A stretch of 64,000 bases of DNA. Source: Paralithodes platypus (Eukaryota > Arthropoda > Malacostraca > Decapoda > Lithodidae). The notes under the pieces were generated by a model. The model ran no database searches. It saw only the letters and a program-made list of their open reading frames with translations, and was not told where the DNA came from. Positions 20,440-32,626 of the stretch are shown one piece after another. The first letter of the stretch is position 1. Each line of letters starts with the position of its first letter. Made by a program: the position numbers and the translations under genes. The stretch is from contig CM064509.1 in the NCBI GenBank assembly GCA_032716605.1, forward strand, positions 42,086,817 through 42,150,816, given 5' to 3'.

Positions 20440-23417
20440 ATGGTAGATGGATTAAGGATTATGTTTAGTAATGTGGATGTGTTTACCCAGGACAAAAAAG
20501 AGAACTGATATGTAGGTTGCAGGATGAAGAGGAAAAACCTGATGTCATAGCCTTACAGGAAGTGAGACCAAAAAATGCTAGAATTGAAAGGGAACTGGTG
20601 AAGTATAGTTTGGAGGGTTTTGAGTTATACGAGAGAAATGCTATTAGAGCAGAGGTCGGAAGAGGACTGTTTATTTATGTAAGAAAAGAGCTCAAGGTTA
20701 ATGAGGTGGATATGAGACAGCAGTATTGTGAGTATTTGTGTATTGAAGTAAAATGTGCAAGAGGATCAATTCTAATTGCCTCTATATATAGAAGCCCAAA
20801 TAATAGTAGGGGAGAGGATGATAACCTATTGAAAGCAATGGAGGAAATAGATAATAGAGAGAACAAATATAAAATTTTGATTGGAGATTTCAATTTGCCA
20901 AGGATCAACTGGGCAAATTGTACTACTCCAGCGGGACAGGGTAGCCTGGAAAATAAGTTTATAGAGAAAGTGAGAGATTGTTTTGTAACGCAACATATTA
21001 CAGAGATGACAAGATATAGAGATGGGACGCAGGGGAGTGTACTTGATTTGATTTTTAGCAATGAGGAGGATATAGTGGAATATGTCAATGTGGATAGCCC
21101 TATAGGTCGTAGTGACCATGCCTGTATAAGCTTTAGTTGCAATATTAAAACAGAGAGGGATAATAGAAGCAATAGAAAAATATACATGTATGATAGAGCA
21201 GATTATGAGCTGCTGAGACGGTGTTTGGACATTGACCGGGGGGAATACTTGAACGGTGAAGACGCTGAAGGAATGTGGAGGAAAATTAGAGTCAAACTGG
21301 AGAATGCTGTATCCAAAAGTGTACCAGTAAGGGAATATAAGGATAAAACAAAATTGAGGAAAAGAATGAACCCAGAATTGCCAATGAAAAGAAAGCTTTG
21401 GACATTGATTAGAAGAAAGAAACGATTGTGGGAAAGATTAAAATTGTTAAAAAAGAACAGGGGGTCTAGTATAGAAGCTAAAGAAGTGGATCTGGAACGC
21501 AGACAAATAAACAATAAAATAAGGTGGGAGACAAGGAGAGAGAGATTGCTAGAAATGTGAAGGATAATCCAAAAATATTCTGGAAGTACATTCAGGAAAA
21601 GTTAACAAGAAGAGTAGGGATCCCAGAGCTGGTAGGAGGGTTGGATGATGTGAGTAGAGCGGAGACTGATAAGGAGAAAGCAGAGGTGCTGGGGAAATAC
21701 TTTGGGGGGTACTAACAGTGGAGTCGGATGATGCAGTGCCTACTATTTCCATCAAACAGGCACCGGCACTAGAACTAATAGAGTTTTCCCATGCTAGAAT
21801 AAGAAGGGCTATAGAAAAAATGAACAGAAGTAAGTCCCCGGGACCGGATGGGATACACCCAAGAATCATAAAGGAAGGAGGTGAGATGTAGTAGAGCCAT
21901 TGAAAATTTTATTTGAGGTATCGTTTAATACAGGACAAATCCCGATGAACTGGAGAGAGGCGAACATAACAGCTATATTTAAGAAGGGAAAGAGAAATGA
22001 CCCAGGGAATCATAGACCAGTCAGTTTGACAAGTGTTGTGTGTAAATTAATTGAAACGGTAATTAGAGAAGGAATAATGGAGCATATGAAGTCAAACCAA
22101 CTTTTCAGTGGGAGACAGTTCGGATTCTTGCCGGGGAGGTCGACGGTACTACAGCTAATTAAGGTGGTAGATGATTGGATGCAAATTCTAGAAGATGGTG
22201 ATGTAATAGACGTAGTATATTGCGATTTTATGAAGGCCTTCGATAAGGTCCCACATAAAAGGTTAATAGAGAAAGTTAGAAGCTATAATATAGGGGAGAA
22301 ATGTGTGAAATGGACAGAAGCCTTCCTGAAAGATCGGAGACAGAGGGTACTGGTGAATGGAATAGGCTCGGGGTGGAGGGAAATTACAAGTGGGGTACCT
22401 CAGGGATCTGTGTTGGGACCACTGCTGTTCGTTATATTTATCAACGACTTACCTGAAGTTATAACTAATGGAAGTGAGGTATACCTGTATGCGGATGACA
22501 CTAAGCTGTATAGAAGAGTGAGGAGTAAGGAAGATGTGGGTTTGCTTCAAGGAGATGTGGAGGGCATGAAGGGATGGTCTGAGCATTGGTTAATGCCTTT
22601 TCATCCAAAAAAATGCAAGTACATGCGGATTGGGACCAGCAAGATAGACAAGGTAGGATACAGTATGTATGAAGCGATGGAGGAAGTGAATGCAGAAAAG
22701 GATATAGGAGTAGTGATAGACAATAAGTTAAATTTCTCAGAACATTTATCGGAAAAGATAAACAAAGCCAATAGAATTGTAGGGCTGATAAGGAGGACAT
22801 TTGTGTCACTTGACGAAGAAATCTTCAGGAATCTCTATACAGCGCTGGTTAGGCCGCACCTGGAATATGCGAACCAGGTGTGGGCTCCATATATGGTAAA
22901 GGATATAGAAGCAGTGGAGAAAGTGCAGAGGAGAGCTAGCAAGCTGGTACCAATGTTGAAGAATGTGGGCTATGAGCAGAGGTTGAGGACACTGGGGCTT
23001 CCGACACTGGCATATAGGAGAAAGAGGGGAGATATGATAGAGACTTTTAAGATAGTGTCAGGAATGTACGATGAGGATGTGTGTGAAGGTATCTTCTTGA
23101 TGCGGGAGGGAACAAGAACGAGAGGGCACTCTAAGAAAATTTACAAAGAAAGAAATAGGCTTGAGAAGGCAAAGAACTCATTTTGTGATAGAGTGGTAAA
23201 TGAGTGGAACGCACTGCCCCAGTATGTAGTCGATTCCGAATCAATAAGGGAGTTTGAAAGTAATCTTGATAAAGCATGTGGAAGACAAGATTTGAAGATT
23301 GATTATAAAACAAAAATACAGAATAGTAAAAATGTTGCGTCTGCTACCGCCGCCGCCAACACCGTGAACGACCGCAGCAGTGCAAGTACTGGTACTGAGC
23401 TGGATACACAGGCCTAG
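20440..23417 (+). pseudogene. LINE-1 ORF2: endonuclease-reverse transcriptase, frameshifted
   Basis: APE-type endonuclease motifs: IMFSNVD near 20460, IALQEVR, LIASIYRSPN, ILIGDFNLPRINW and GRSDHACI. RT motifs: ANITAIFKKG, NHRPVSL, GFLPGRS, VYCDFMKAFDKVPH, SGVPQGSVLGPLLF and YLYADDTKLY (catalytic YADD intact). The C-terminus has TRGHSKKIYKERNRL and WNALPQYVV. Frame breaks occur at a 6-A run near 20505, at 21560, at 21715 and at a TAG near 21890. It would nick target DNA and prime reverse transcription; this copy cannot make a full protein. Confidence 0.85.
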
Positions 23418-23804
23418 TTTGCCTTTTTCCAGAGGATCTACTGTAAGAAACTGTAAAAAACTGTATACTGTACTACCAAGCTGTACACACCAGATTATCA
23501 GGGTAGGGGTGCAGATATTTTTTTGACCGAGTGTACAATAGCTGATTTCTCAGTTTGAGGAAATGTACCTTCAGAGAACGATTTATTAATGATTCTACAA
23601 ACAAGGTCGGTTGCGTGTTCATAAACGTCCTGCAACCTTAATACATCGAGAGGATCAAGATTGCAGTACATTCCTGTACTATTTTTTTCTTCTCAGATGA
23701 CTTGTATTATGAATGCATAGAAATACTATACAGTAGTGTAAAGAGTGGGTATTGATATTGGTGACAATAGGGTTTTGAAACCCAAAGGGAAGAAAGGAAA
23801 ACTT

Positions 23805-23983
23805 AATATTTACCCCTCCAGGGTGTAAGGGGGCCTTCATCTTATGGTGGAGGAAAAAAAGAATATGCCCCATGTACTGCGTGTCGTACAAGGCGACTAA
23901 TAGAGGGGATGGCGGTAGACTTCTGGATCAACAGCCATTACTATACAATAAAGCCTTGCTATTGGCACAGTCTTGGTATGGCA
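23805..23983. repeat. dispersed repeat R1, copy 1
   Basis: About 180 bp matching 31415-31575 plus 31807-31845 (shared cores GGGGGCCTTCATCTTATGG and CAACAGCCATTACTATAC, and TTGGTATGGCAC at the end). It lacks the AAC-tailed insertion present in the other copy. Bases 23520-23800 show nothing recognisable. Confidence 0.6.
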
Positions 23984-24489
23984 CCTAGGAGATGCCATCT
24001 CTGCCGGTGGTGGGGCCGATGCTGCCACTGTCGCTAGAATTAGATGTGGCTGGGGGAAGTTCAGAGAACTGCTGCCAATTCTGACCATGAAAAGAATGCC
24101 TCTCCCCCTGAAGGGAAAGGTGTATGCCTCATGTGTTAGAAGTGCAATGACGTATGCCTCAGAAACATGGGCTGTTAAAGTAGAGGATGTCAACAGACTG
24201 GAACGTAATGAGATGAGAATGATGAGATGGATGTGTGGGGCCAAACTGCAGGATAGAATAACTAATGATGAGCTGAGGAGACACTTAGGTATAAAGAGTA
24301 TTAGCGAGGAGATGCATACAAGTAGACTGGGATGGTATGCACATTTGGAGAGAAAGGATGAACAAAATTGGGTGAAAAAATGCAGGTCTATGATTGTGGA
24401 GGGAGCTGCACCAAGGGGTGGACCGAGGAAGACCTGGGATCGGACTATACGTGCCGATCTCAAATCCAAGAACTTGACAAGTACATAAA
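23984..24489 (+). pseudogene. LINE-3 C-terminal fragment
   Basis: Reads the C-terminal part of the RTE-like LINE-3 protein: ISAGGGADAATVARIRCGW, SAMTYASETWAV, DRITNDELRRHLG, RLGWYAHLERKDEQNWV and GGPRKTWDRTIRADLKSKN. It matches 33650-34140 at high identity and stops at the (ATCT)n start of the next LINE-2 fragment. No RT active site is included. Confidence 0.85.
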
Positions 24490-24858
24490 ATCTATCTATC
24501 TATCTATTGCCTGACGCCGTGATCCCCGAAGGGGTGGGCACGAACGACCCGCCCCCATGCACCTCTGTCCCCAGTCACTCGACGCCCCTCCCCCAACCAG
24601 CACCGCCTTCGTTCATGTACAGTACTTCCTCACTCCATCCTTCCACCTCTCATTCGGTCTACCTCTCCCTCTCTGTCCCTCCACCTCGCTCTCGTACACC
24701 CTCTTAGTCATTCTCTCGCTTTCCATACGTTCCATATGGCCGAACCATCTCAAGTTATTCCTTTTCGCACATTCCAGCACATCTACCTCCACACCACACC
24801 TCCTTCTTACTTCCTCATTAGTCTGTCTATCCCTCCATGTAACTCCGCACGCACTACT
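24490..24858 (-). pseudogene. LINE-2 3' end fragment with (ATAG)n tail
   Basis: On the minus strand, the last ~110 codons of LINE-2 (TNEEVRR, LERFGHMER-type motif, GRGRPKEKWKDG-like, GAGWGEG, FGDH) end in GCGTCAGGCAATAGATAGATAG. It is 5'-truncated and directly abuts the tail of the next copy. Confidence 0.8.
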
Positions 24859-26696
24859 TCTATCTATCTATCTATTGCCTGACGCTGCGATCCCCGAAGG
24901 GTTGGCCACGAACGAACCGCCCCCATTCACCTCTGTCCCCAGTCAGTCGACACCCCTCCCCCCAACCAGCACCGCCTTCGTTCATATACTTCCTCACTCC
25001 ATCCTTCCACTTCTCTTTCGGTCTACCTCTCCCTCTCTGTCCCTCCACCTCGCTCTCGTACACCCTCTTAGTCATTCTCTCGCTTTCCATACGTTCCATA
25101 TGGCCGAACCATCTCAAGTTATTCCTTTTCACACTTTCCAGCACATCTACCTCCACACCACACCACCTTCTTACTTCCTCATTAGTCTGTCTATCCCTCC
25201 ATGTAACTCCGCACGCACTTCTTAAGTAATTCATTTCCACTGCTCTCACTTTTGGTCTGAGTCTCTCAACCAACGTCCATGCTTCGCTTCCGTAAGTCAG
25301 TGTCGGGATTACCACACTGTCATGCAAGGACTTCTTCACTTCCATACTGACCACCCTATTTCTTGTTACTGCTTTCAACGTTCCTACAACCCTCTTCCCC
25401 TGTTGTACCTTCTCCCGCACTTCTTCATCCATAGTTCCATCTTTACTCAACACACTGCCCAGATACTTAAAAGAGTTGACTATCTCCATAGCCTGACCGT
25501 TCAGCTTCACCTCACACTCTGTGACTTCATCCCTTTCGAAGACCATAACCTTGCTCTTCCCCGCATTTACCTTCAAATTCCGTTTTTCGCACACTGTTCC
25601 AAACTCATTTACCAGACCCTGCAACTCCCATTCATTATCACTCATCAGAACTGTATCATCCGCAAGCAGCAGTATAGGTAGCTTCCACTCAATTCCCTCC
25701 CTTTCAGCGATACACCAACATCCACTGCTCTTGATAGTATTTCTTTCATTACTCCATCCATATATACAGTAAACAACCACAGGGACATCACACACCCCTG
25801 TTTCAACCCAACATTCAGGTCAAAGAACTCGCTCTGCTCACTCTCCACACGTACTGCCGCCTTTGCACCCTCATACATGCTCTTCACTGCTTTCAGCAAC
25901 TTGCCATCTACTCTGTATATTCTAAGTACTTTCCACAAACCTTCTCTATCCACTCTGTCATAGGCCTTCTCCAAGTCCATAAAGGCAACAGACACATTTT
26001 ATTGCTTCTCCAGATATTTCTCCACAACACAATTCAGGGTAAAAATCTGATCTACACATCCTCTTCCCTTCCTAAAACCTCCCTGCTCGTCGCCTATCCA
26101 TTTCTCCGTTCTCACTCTCTCAATCACTACCCTACTGTATACCTTCCCTACTACGCTTAGAACACATATTCCTCGGTGGTTACCACACACTCCTCTTTCC
26201 CCTTTGCCCTTATATAGGGGGACTATTATGCCAGTCTTCCAGTCATCGGGTGCACTCCCCTTCTCCCATGCTAGTTTGCACATTTTCCATACCCATTCGA
26301 TCACTATCTCACCACCATACCTCAACATTTCCCCACACCTCCATCTTTTCCTGGTGCTTTCCCCAACTATACTCTTTTCATTGCTTCCCACACTTCTGAC
26401 CTCCTGATCCCCACCTCCTCCTCCACTACTTCTCTTCTTCTCCCTCCCATACCATATCCAGCTATGTTTGCTGGCTGTTCATTCCTTACATTTAGCAACC
26501 CATTGAAGTACTCCCTCCATCTTTCGACTCTCTCTTGCTTCTCGGCTAGCATTCTCCCATTCTTATCTTTCACACCCTTACTGTTTCCCTTGCTACCTTC
26601 CCTAACTTTCTTGACTAATTTCCAGAACAGTTTCTTACTCTCCCTCCATTTTACACTCAGATTCCTTCCAAATTCCTCATCTACTCTTCTCTTACG
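24859..26696 (-). pseudogene. LINE-2 reverse transcriptase, long but broken copy
   Basis: Minus-strand order: connector and start of RT (KNGRMLAEKQERVERWREYF, 26699-26367), fingers (DDWKTGIIVPLYKGKGERG, NHRGICVLSVVGKVYSRV), palm (VAFMDLEKAYDRVDREGLW, GLKQGCVMS), LLLADDTVLMSD, then KVNAGKSKVMVFER, FKYLGSVLSKDG, TYGSEAWTL, NNLRWFGHMERM and RGRGRPKEKWKDG. There are several frameshifts, for example in the T run near 25700 where the sister copy at 27181 has one more T. Style is RTE-like (craniofacial-development-protein-2-like); clade not proven. Tail (ATAG)n at 24859. Confidence 0.82.
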
Positions 26697-27468
26697 CACT
26701 TCTTAAGTAATTCATTTTCACTGCTCTCACTCTTGGTCTGATTCTCTCAACCAACGTCCATGCTTCGCTTCCGTACAGTGTCGGGATTACCACACTGTCA
26801 TGCAAGGACTTCTTCACTTCCATACTGACCACCCTATTTCTTGTTACTGCTTTCAGCGTTCCTACAACCCTCTTCCCCTGTTGTACCCTCTCCCGCACTT
26901 CTTCATCCATAGTCCCATCTTTACTCAACACACTGCCCAGATACTTAAAAGAGTTGACGATCTCCATAGCCTGACCGTTCAGCTTCACTTCACACTCTGT
27001 GACTTCACCCCTTTCGAAGACCATAACCTTGCTCTTCCCGCATTTACCTTCAAATTCCGTTTTTCGCACACTGTTCCAAACTCACTTACCAGACCCTGCA
27101 ACTCCCATTCATTATCACTCATCAGAACTGTATCATCCGCAAGCAGCAGTATAGGTAGCTTCCACTCAATTCCCTCCCTTTTCAGCGATACACCAACATC
27201 CACTGCTCTTGATAGTATTTCTTTCATGACTCCATCCATATACAGTAAACAACCACGGGGACATCACACACCCCTGTTTCAAACCAACATTCAGGTCAAA
27301 GAACTCGCTCTGCTCACTCTCCACACGTACTGCCGCCTTTGCACCCTCATACATGCTCTTCACTGCTTTCAGCAACTTGCCATCTACTCTGTATATTTTA
27401 AGTACTTTCGACAAACCTTCTCTATCCACTCTGTCATAGGCCTTCTCCAAGTACATAAAAACATACAT
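26697..27468 (-). pseudogene. LINE-2 fragment, internal part
   Basis: A second copy of the palm to C-terminal region (LEKAYDRVDREGLSKVL, LLLADDTVLMSDNEWEL, FKYLGSVLSKDG, YLRSA). It shares most of its sequence with 25200-25985 but ends at YLRSA, where it joins the 5' side of the previous copy. Truncated at both ends. Confidence 0.8.
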
Positions 27469-27934
27469 AAAATTTTAAGACTGAGTGTTCCACATATAAG
27501 TGCAGTTTCAGTCTCTTGTCTTAATGGCAGAATTCCAGGCAACCCTGTCAAGGGCTGCTTCACTTGTCAAGTTCTTGGATTTGAGATCGGCGTGTATAGT
27601 CCGATCCCAGGTCTTCCTCGGTCCACCCCTTGGTGCAGCTCCCTCCACAATCACAGACCTGCATTTTTTCACCCAATTTTGTTCATCCATTCTATCCACA
27701 TGTCCATACCATCCCAGTCTACTTGTACGCATCACCTCGCTAATACTCTTTATACCTAAACGTCTCCTCAGCTCAACATTTGTTATTCTATCCTGGTGCC
27801 TGGCCCCACACATCCATCTCACCATTCTCATCTCATTACGCTCCATTCTGTTGACATCCTCTACTTTAACGGCCCATGTTTCTGAGGCATACGTCATTGC
27901 ACTTCTAACACATGAGGCATATACAGTACCTCTT
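27469..27934 (-). pseudogene. LINE-3 3' fragment, inverted
   Basis: Minus-strand reading from YASCVRSAMTYASETWAV to the end of the LINE-3 ORF and through its 3' UTR to the ACAT-type tail at about 27469. Confidence 0.8.
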
Positions 27935-28031
27935 AACAGGGTTGCCTGGAACTCCGCCATTAGGACAAGAGACTGAAACTGCACATATGTGTGGAACACT
28001 CAGTCTTAAAATTTTATGTATGTATGTATGT
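27935..28031 (+). repeat. LINE-3 3' tail in opposite orientation, (ATGT)n
   Basis: About 97 bp: the last bases of the LINE-3 ORF and 3' UTR, ending in TATGTATGTATGTATG. It is the reverse complement of 27469-27555, so the two tails flank a ~380-bp body as an inverted repeat. Confidence 0.8.
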
Positions 28032-29030
28032 AAACCATCGGCATAATTTCGGCGCTTTCGTCTGACACGGCGTCGGCGTCGGTAACCGGTAGTCGGTAGT
28101 TGGTAGCTCTCTGTTTTGATTACCCTGGGAATTTAATTCCTTCATCATTACCACCATACCCACTATCCCTATCACGGAATGCACCAAAGGCCATAATAAA
28201 CGCGCAAGATAAGAGGTTCGGGCAGAAAAAAGCTTCTAAACATGTAGTTTTCCAACACAATGGTTGCCAGCCTGTCCACCGATCACAGGCATTCACTGCC
28301 GCCAATGTTCTGTGACGTCATCGGGCGCCGTGTTTGAACATTCCCGTCGGTACGGAGCCGCGATAGCACCCTTTTGGGATGCGATAAGGAAGTTTTAGGG
28401 TTTTTAAGGTAGCCGTGATAGCACATAAATGCTATAGCAAAACCTGTGATAGCAGAGGGTTGGGTGTATACGTAAACAGGACTTCTCGACGTTCTCGGCT
28501 ATCTCTGATTTCGCCATTCCCTTAACCTTTATTACTATATCACGAGAAGCATTATTATATTTTCATATAAGTATGCTTTATTAATTAATGCTATGTATTA
28601 TCATAATAAGATAAGTTCTTACAAGAAATCAACAGAAGTTCTGGATAATTTAGTAAGCTGTCGATATAGTTTTTGCAAACGAAAATGACAGTGGGTTGCT
28701 CGCATGTGTGAGTTTGTTTGTGGGAAGAAAGGTGAGGGAGAAGTATATCGTACGTCGGGCAGTGATGAGTTATGAGGTCCTGCCATATTCTCATCTACTG
28801 TATATGCGTGTTTATATTTTCAGTGAGTTTTAACAATAGTTAAACTTACTGACAGTAGCTTATTCCACTGTAAATAATTCTACTATAACATGTGTTTATT
28901 ATATATACTATTTCTATAAGGATTTGGTGCTTAGCAAGTTAACATTCATACTTTACAAGCAATTTGTGGATTCTCATTAAAAAAAAAAATCGCCATGTGT
29001 AATGATTATAGGGTTATAGTTGATACTGTA
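28032..29030. other. non-coding, no recognised gene
   Basis: Short GC-richer stretch (28040-28480) with one consensus TGACGTCA site near 28313 and a repeated GATAGCAC-type motif (28363, 28415), then AT-rich DNA. No supportable coding region or repeat family. Confidence 0.5.
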
Positions 29031-29638
29031 CTATCATACAAAAAAGTATCCTTACTCTCGTGAACGCTGAGTTTCATAAAGTGGGGTACAATTCGAGCAG
29101 TTTCGGTATAGTTGGCAAGCCTGGCTGTCTGAAATTTCACAAAACATCTGTTTCTTATCATATTGTATCAATCAATGCTATACATCGTAATATCAGGAAT
29201 AATTCCATCAGTGGTATTCTCGTATTTATTTTCACAAAGGCATCACATGTCACCATTTGATAATACACTTATATCTAGAGCACCGCTTAGCCCTATAATC
29301 CAGGGGGCGGAGCCACAAAACTTTACGACGTCGGTAAACTAAGATTTCGTTCAGAAACGTTTCTTCATGACAAGGAATTTCACTGCTGTGAAATCTCAAT
29401 ACAGGTTCATATTTCAGGAGGAAGAAAATGTTCCACTGCGCTCGAAATGAGCCTGATACATTTCGGCAAGGTCAGTAATGCAAAGATACGAACAAGGTCG
29501 AAATCGTTAAATGCTTTGTGGATCCGCCCCCTGGGCTACCAACCCATCCTACGCTCAAACAATATTTTCCATATTACTTCGTCCATTGAGTCTAAATGGT
29601 GCGTGTCATTTTAGTAAGGATACTTTTTTGTATGATAG
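29031..29638. mobile_element. small DNA element with 26-bp perfect TIRs
   Basis: CTATCATACAAAAAAGTATC at 29031 continues for 26 bases that recur as an exact reverse complement at 29613-29638. The interior has no coding capacity and holds the GC-rich element at 29301-29533. MITE-like; superfamily not assigned. Confidence 0.65.
29301..29533. mobile_element. hAT-like MITE nested in the 29031-29638 element
   Basis: Ends CAGGGGGCGGAGCCACAAAA and its imperfect complement ending CCGCCCCCTG. The CAGGGGCGGA-type terminus is typical of some hAT elements. I see no 8-bp duplication, so the assignment is tentative. Confidence 0.5.
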
Positions 29639-30713
29639 CACATATATTAATTGTGTGTGCACAAATAGATATGTTACTACCAAAAAAAATATAATTTGTG
29701 AATGGAGTGTCTTTTAAACGAAGCTGATTATTTTGTTGAGTTGCTAAGTAAATTACCACTTGTCCTAGGGTCCTTCGACAATGCGACAATTTTCTGACTG
29801 GTGGTCACCACAAGAAGCTTGTGTGTGGCGCTTCTAATTGAAGCATACACAAAAATTGTACAGGTATGCTGTACTGTAGTATATATTTCAATTGTGATTA
29901 TTTGGTAGGTGGGGATGCTCTTTATCCACATGCTGTGGTCAATGTGTTGGTCAGTAAATGCTATCTTTGCTGGAATACCTTCCAGTCCTTGACTGGTTAT
30001 ACTTTCTGTATGTATGTGTGTATGTAGCCCGGGGCACCAGTAAGGACATACAACTCTGTAGTTGGGAGCAATGTTTTGCTCCCAACAGTCTCATATGGTC
30101 CCTGGAGGTGGTAATGTGGTCGTGGAGCCAGGGATTCCCACATAACTGCTGTTTTACAGTTGGAGATAACCCTTTCAGTTTCAACAGCCACTTTTGGGCG
30201 ACCAGGGCTCACATGTGCATGCATGTCTGTGTGTGTATCTAGGCCTTTTGATATAAATTATTGATTTTTCTTAATTGAATTTGAGCTTCACCTCTTCTGG
30301 AGTGTGATCCTTGCCTGGTTAAGTTCAAGGGTGGTCTCTTGCCTAGGAACTTGACCATGAGGGGATTGTATTTGTGGCTAGGATTGTTTCAAGACTGTTG
30401 ATTATTTACAGTACTGTATGTATTTTAATAAACAATATGTATGTACAGTATGTATATTCAGCTTCACTTAACATATTTTCTATCCCTATAAATACTACAT
30501 AATCATTATTGCCTTATATACTTTTGTCTAATATAAACCAGTAATTATGCAATACTAATGGCTTTGTTCTCATGTGTCTCTCCTTGTTTCTTGTTTTATC
30601 TTATCTCCTTTTCCATTTTTTCTTTTATTTCCCTACTATTATTCTCTTTTCTCCCCTTTTCTTTTTTTCTCTCCATTTCCTTTTTGATGTGTTCTGTCCT
30701 TCCTCCCCTCCAG
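29639..30713 (+). other. non-coding, putative intron upstream of first exon
   Basis: No gene seen. 30094-30205 resembles 53780-53925 (shared CTCCCACATA and TTTACAGTTGG-type cores), a low-copy dispersed repeat. 30560-30713 is a very long pyrimidine tract leading to the CAG acceptor at 30711-30713. Confidence 0.5.
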
Positions 30714-30911
30714 ACAGTATCTTCTCTCAAGCCTTTATGTCTCGTGTTGCTGCGGAGCGTCACCATCGATCGTTGTGTCGGTCTATGGAGGCATCAGCTC
30801 CCCCCTCCCCTGCCCACTCCCCCTCCCATCACCCTTCCTCCAGTGTTCCTTGTCCCACCACTGTCCTCCTCATGGTTGTCCACGCCGGATCCGTCCTCGA
30901 CCCTACTTCCG
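30714..30911 (+). CDS. candidate host exon, rdgB/PITPNM-like phosphatidylinositol transfer protein
   Basis: A long polypyrimidine tract and CCTCCAG precede the exon, and CCG/GTCAGT follows it. The 198-nt exon reads SIFSQAFMSRVAAERHHRSL, a Ser/Pro-rich linker, then TTVLLMVVHAGSVLDPTS. That last stretch resembles the start of the conserved region after the FFAT/linker part of membrane-associated PI transfer proteins, which act at ER-plasma membrane contacts in phosphoinositide recovery. Phase: enters with 2 nt of a split codon and leaves 1 nt, matching the next exon. Family call is from memory of motif style; a protein search would settle it. Confidence 0.6.
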
Positions 30912-31414
30912 GTCAGTACCACACTCTTGGATATTTATTATATTGCTAGCATTAAGTTCCAAATGATAGTACAGGTAGCTTCTTTGTGTTGTGGCCACTG
31001 TTATTATCAAAGAATACATCTGCATTGTAAAGACTTTCAGGGCAGATGATAGTCAAAAATTTTAGCGTCATGTCATTTTGGTTAACCTATTGGCCAGGGT
31101 GACAGTGAAGACATACTCTGTACATCCCTGTATATTTTTTTCCAAAGCTGCTTTGTTAGACTTTATCCAAATTTCATTTAGATCACTCGGTGTTCAAAGT
31201 ATATAGTATGTACAGTATGTATGTATGTATGTATTAGATGACATAAATGCCTCAACTTATCATATTGAAAAATCAGCAAAGGAGGTCAATTATTCCAAAT
31301 GTGAAAGACCGTTGTTATATTAATATTATTATTACTGTCCATTAATTTCTTAAATGTTTGATGGTTGTTAATTAAATTGGCAGGAAGCTTACTGGGTTAA
31401 ATACCTTATATTAC

Positions 31415-31845
31415 CTCCTGAGGGGTTAAGGGGGCCTTCATCTTATGGTGGAGGAGAAAAAATACATAATATACCCCACGCATCTTGTTACGTATCATAC
31501 AAAGTGACTAATAGGGGGATGATGGTAGACTTATTGACCAACAGCCATTACTATACTGTATAATAAAACTCAACTTTCTCTTCATAATTGCTGAGGGACA
31601 CAGGGCCCTGGGTGGGGCTTTGGTTTCCCGGGCATTTCCGCACCCTCCTCAGGTCCCCGCCATGGAGTGGCTTCGGTCACCCAGGCTTTATTGTGGTCGA
31701 CGGGGAGGGTTCTGTGGGGGCGCTCGGTTGTGGCCTTGGCCTTGCTCGGGGCCTTGGGGCTGTTCGGCCAGGCAGCTTGGGGAACAACAACAACAACAAC
31801 AACAACCTTGGTATTGGCGCTGTTTTGGTATGGCACTGCTGAACC
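31415..31845. repeat. dispersed repeat R1, copy 2, interrupted
   Basis: Same as 23805-23983 but split by the AAC-tailed element at 31581-31806. Outer parts share GGGGGCCTTCATCTTATGG and TTTGGTATGGCAC. Confidence 0.6.
31581..31806 (+). mobile_element. SINE-like element with (AAC)n tail, copy 1
   Basis: About 225 bp from TTCATAATTGCTGAGGG to AACAACAACAAC, matched over its length by 54615-54837. Absent from the R1 copy at 23.96 kb, which serves as an empty site. No clear tRNA head; it may be a SINE or a LINE 3' end. Confidence 0.7.
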
Positions 31846-32626
31846 TGGTGAGGAGCGGATAGATGCAACAAGGTACTCTAGTAGAGTCTTACCTGGGTGC
31901 TGTTTGATGCCAAATCAGTATCAGCCAGTGTTTGCATGGTGGGGTAGTGTGTTGGGCAGGATTTGGTTGGTCTAAAGTCCAAGTTGTCCAATGTACAGTC
32001 AGCGGCGAAAGTTCTGACGACTCTCCTGCCTCACCGTGACCCGCGATATTAATAGTCTAAAAAAATATAGGTGTACAAACCATGCATATTTCTACCACAA
32101 GATGGTACACTATAAGGTGTGTGGTTTTGAGGGTGTAGGGCGATGTGGGAGAGCAGGGGTTAGAGCTGTTAGGCAGGGGAAGTAACAGGACTTTTGATAT
32201 GTTACTGTACTGTCTTGTAGCACTGTTGAGGATTATATGGTTTGCAGATACTGCAGTGGGACTTCGTTGAGTCTTGCTGATGCACAGTTAGCACTATGCC
32301 AACATGTGATGACATGATTGGGGCAGTGTTGTGGCGGGACTTTATTGTGTTACACTCCAACTGCGGAAAGGTAACCCCATCTGAGCCATTACAATGTATG
32401 TAGTGGAAAACTACGCTAATCCAAACCCCTAAACTTAACAGTCTTGATGCTACAATAGTCAAAGCTGCTACTATTTTATGTAATCTAGGATGGAAAGAGT
32501 TATAATACTCCATTAATCTTGCTAGTGATCATTGTTAACATGTTTTGAGTTTAATTATGTTAATCTTTTTAGAATGTAGTGTAAATCTATGAAGATAATG
32601 AAAGTTTGCTACTTGGTGTTGTTCAG

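Larger units (their letters stand above)
19241..23520 (+). mobile_element. LINE-1 (CR1/jockey-like non-LTR retrotransposon), decayed
   Basis: Short 5' UTR, ORF1 (coiled coil plus RRM-like), ORF2 (APE endonuclease plus RT), then a 3' UTR. It starts immediately after the DIRS-2 left terminus. The 3' boundary is approximate (within 23420-23540). A second copy at 61684-64000 is nearly identical. Clade is judged from RT style only. Confidence 0.82.
30912..32626 (+). other. putative intron between the two exons
   Basis: 1715 bp with GT donor at 30912 and AG acceptor at 32625-32626 (TTGTTCAG). It contains repeat R1 with an AAC-tailed insertion (31415-31845) and microsatellite (ATGT)n near 31215. 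31846-32626 shows nothing recognised. Confidence 0.55.

Noticed and set aside
28310..28322. TGACGTCA as a promoter CRE
   Set aside because: A single 8-mer without a nearby gene start; chance occurrence is likely.
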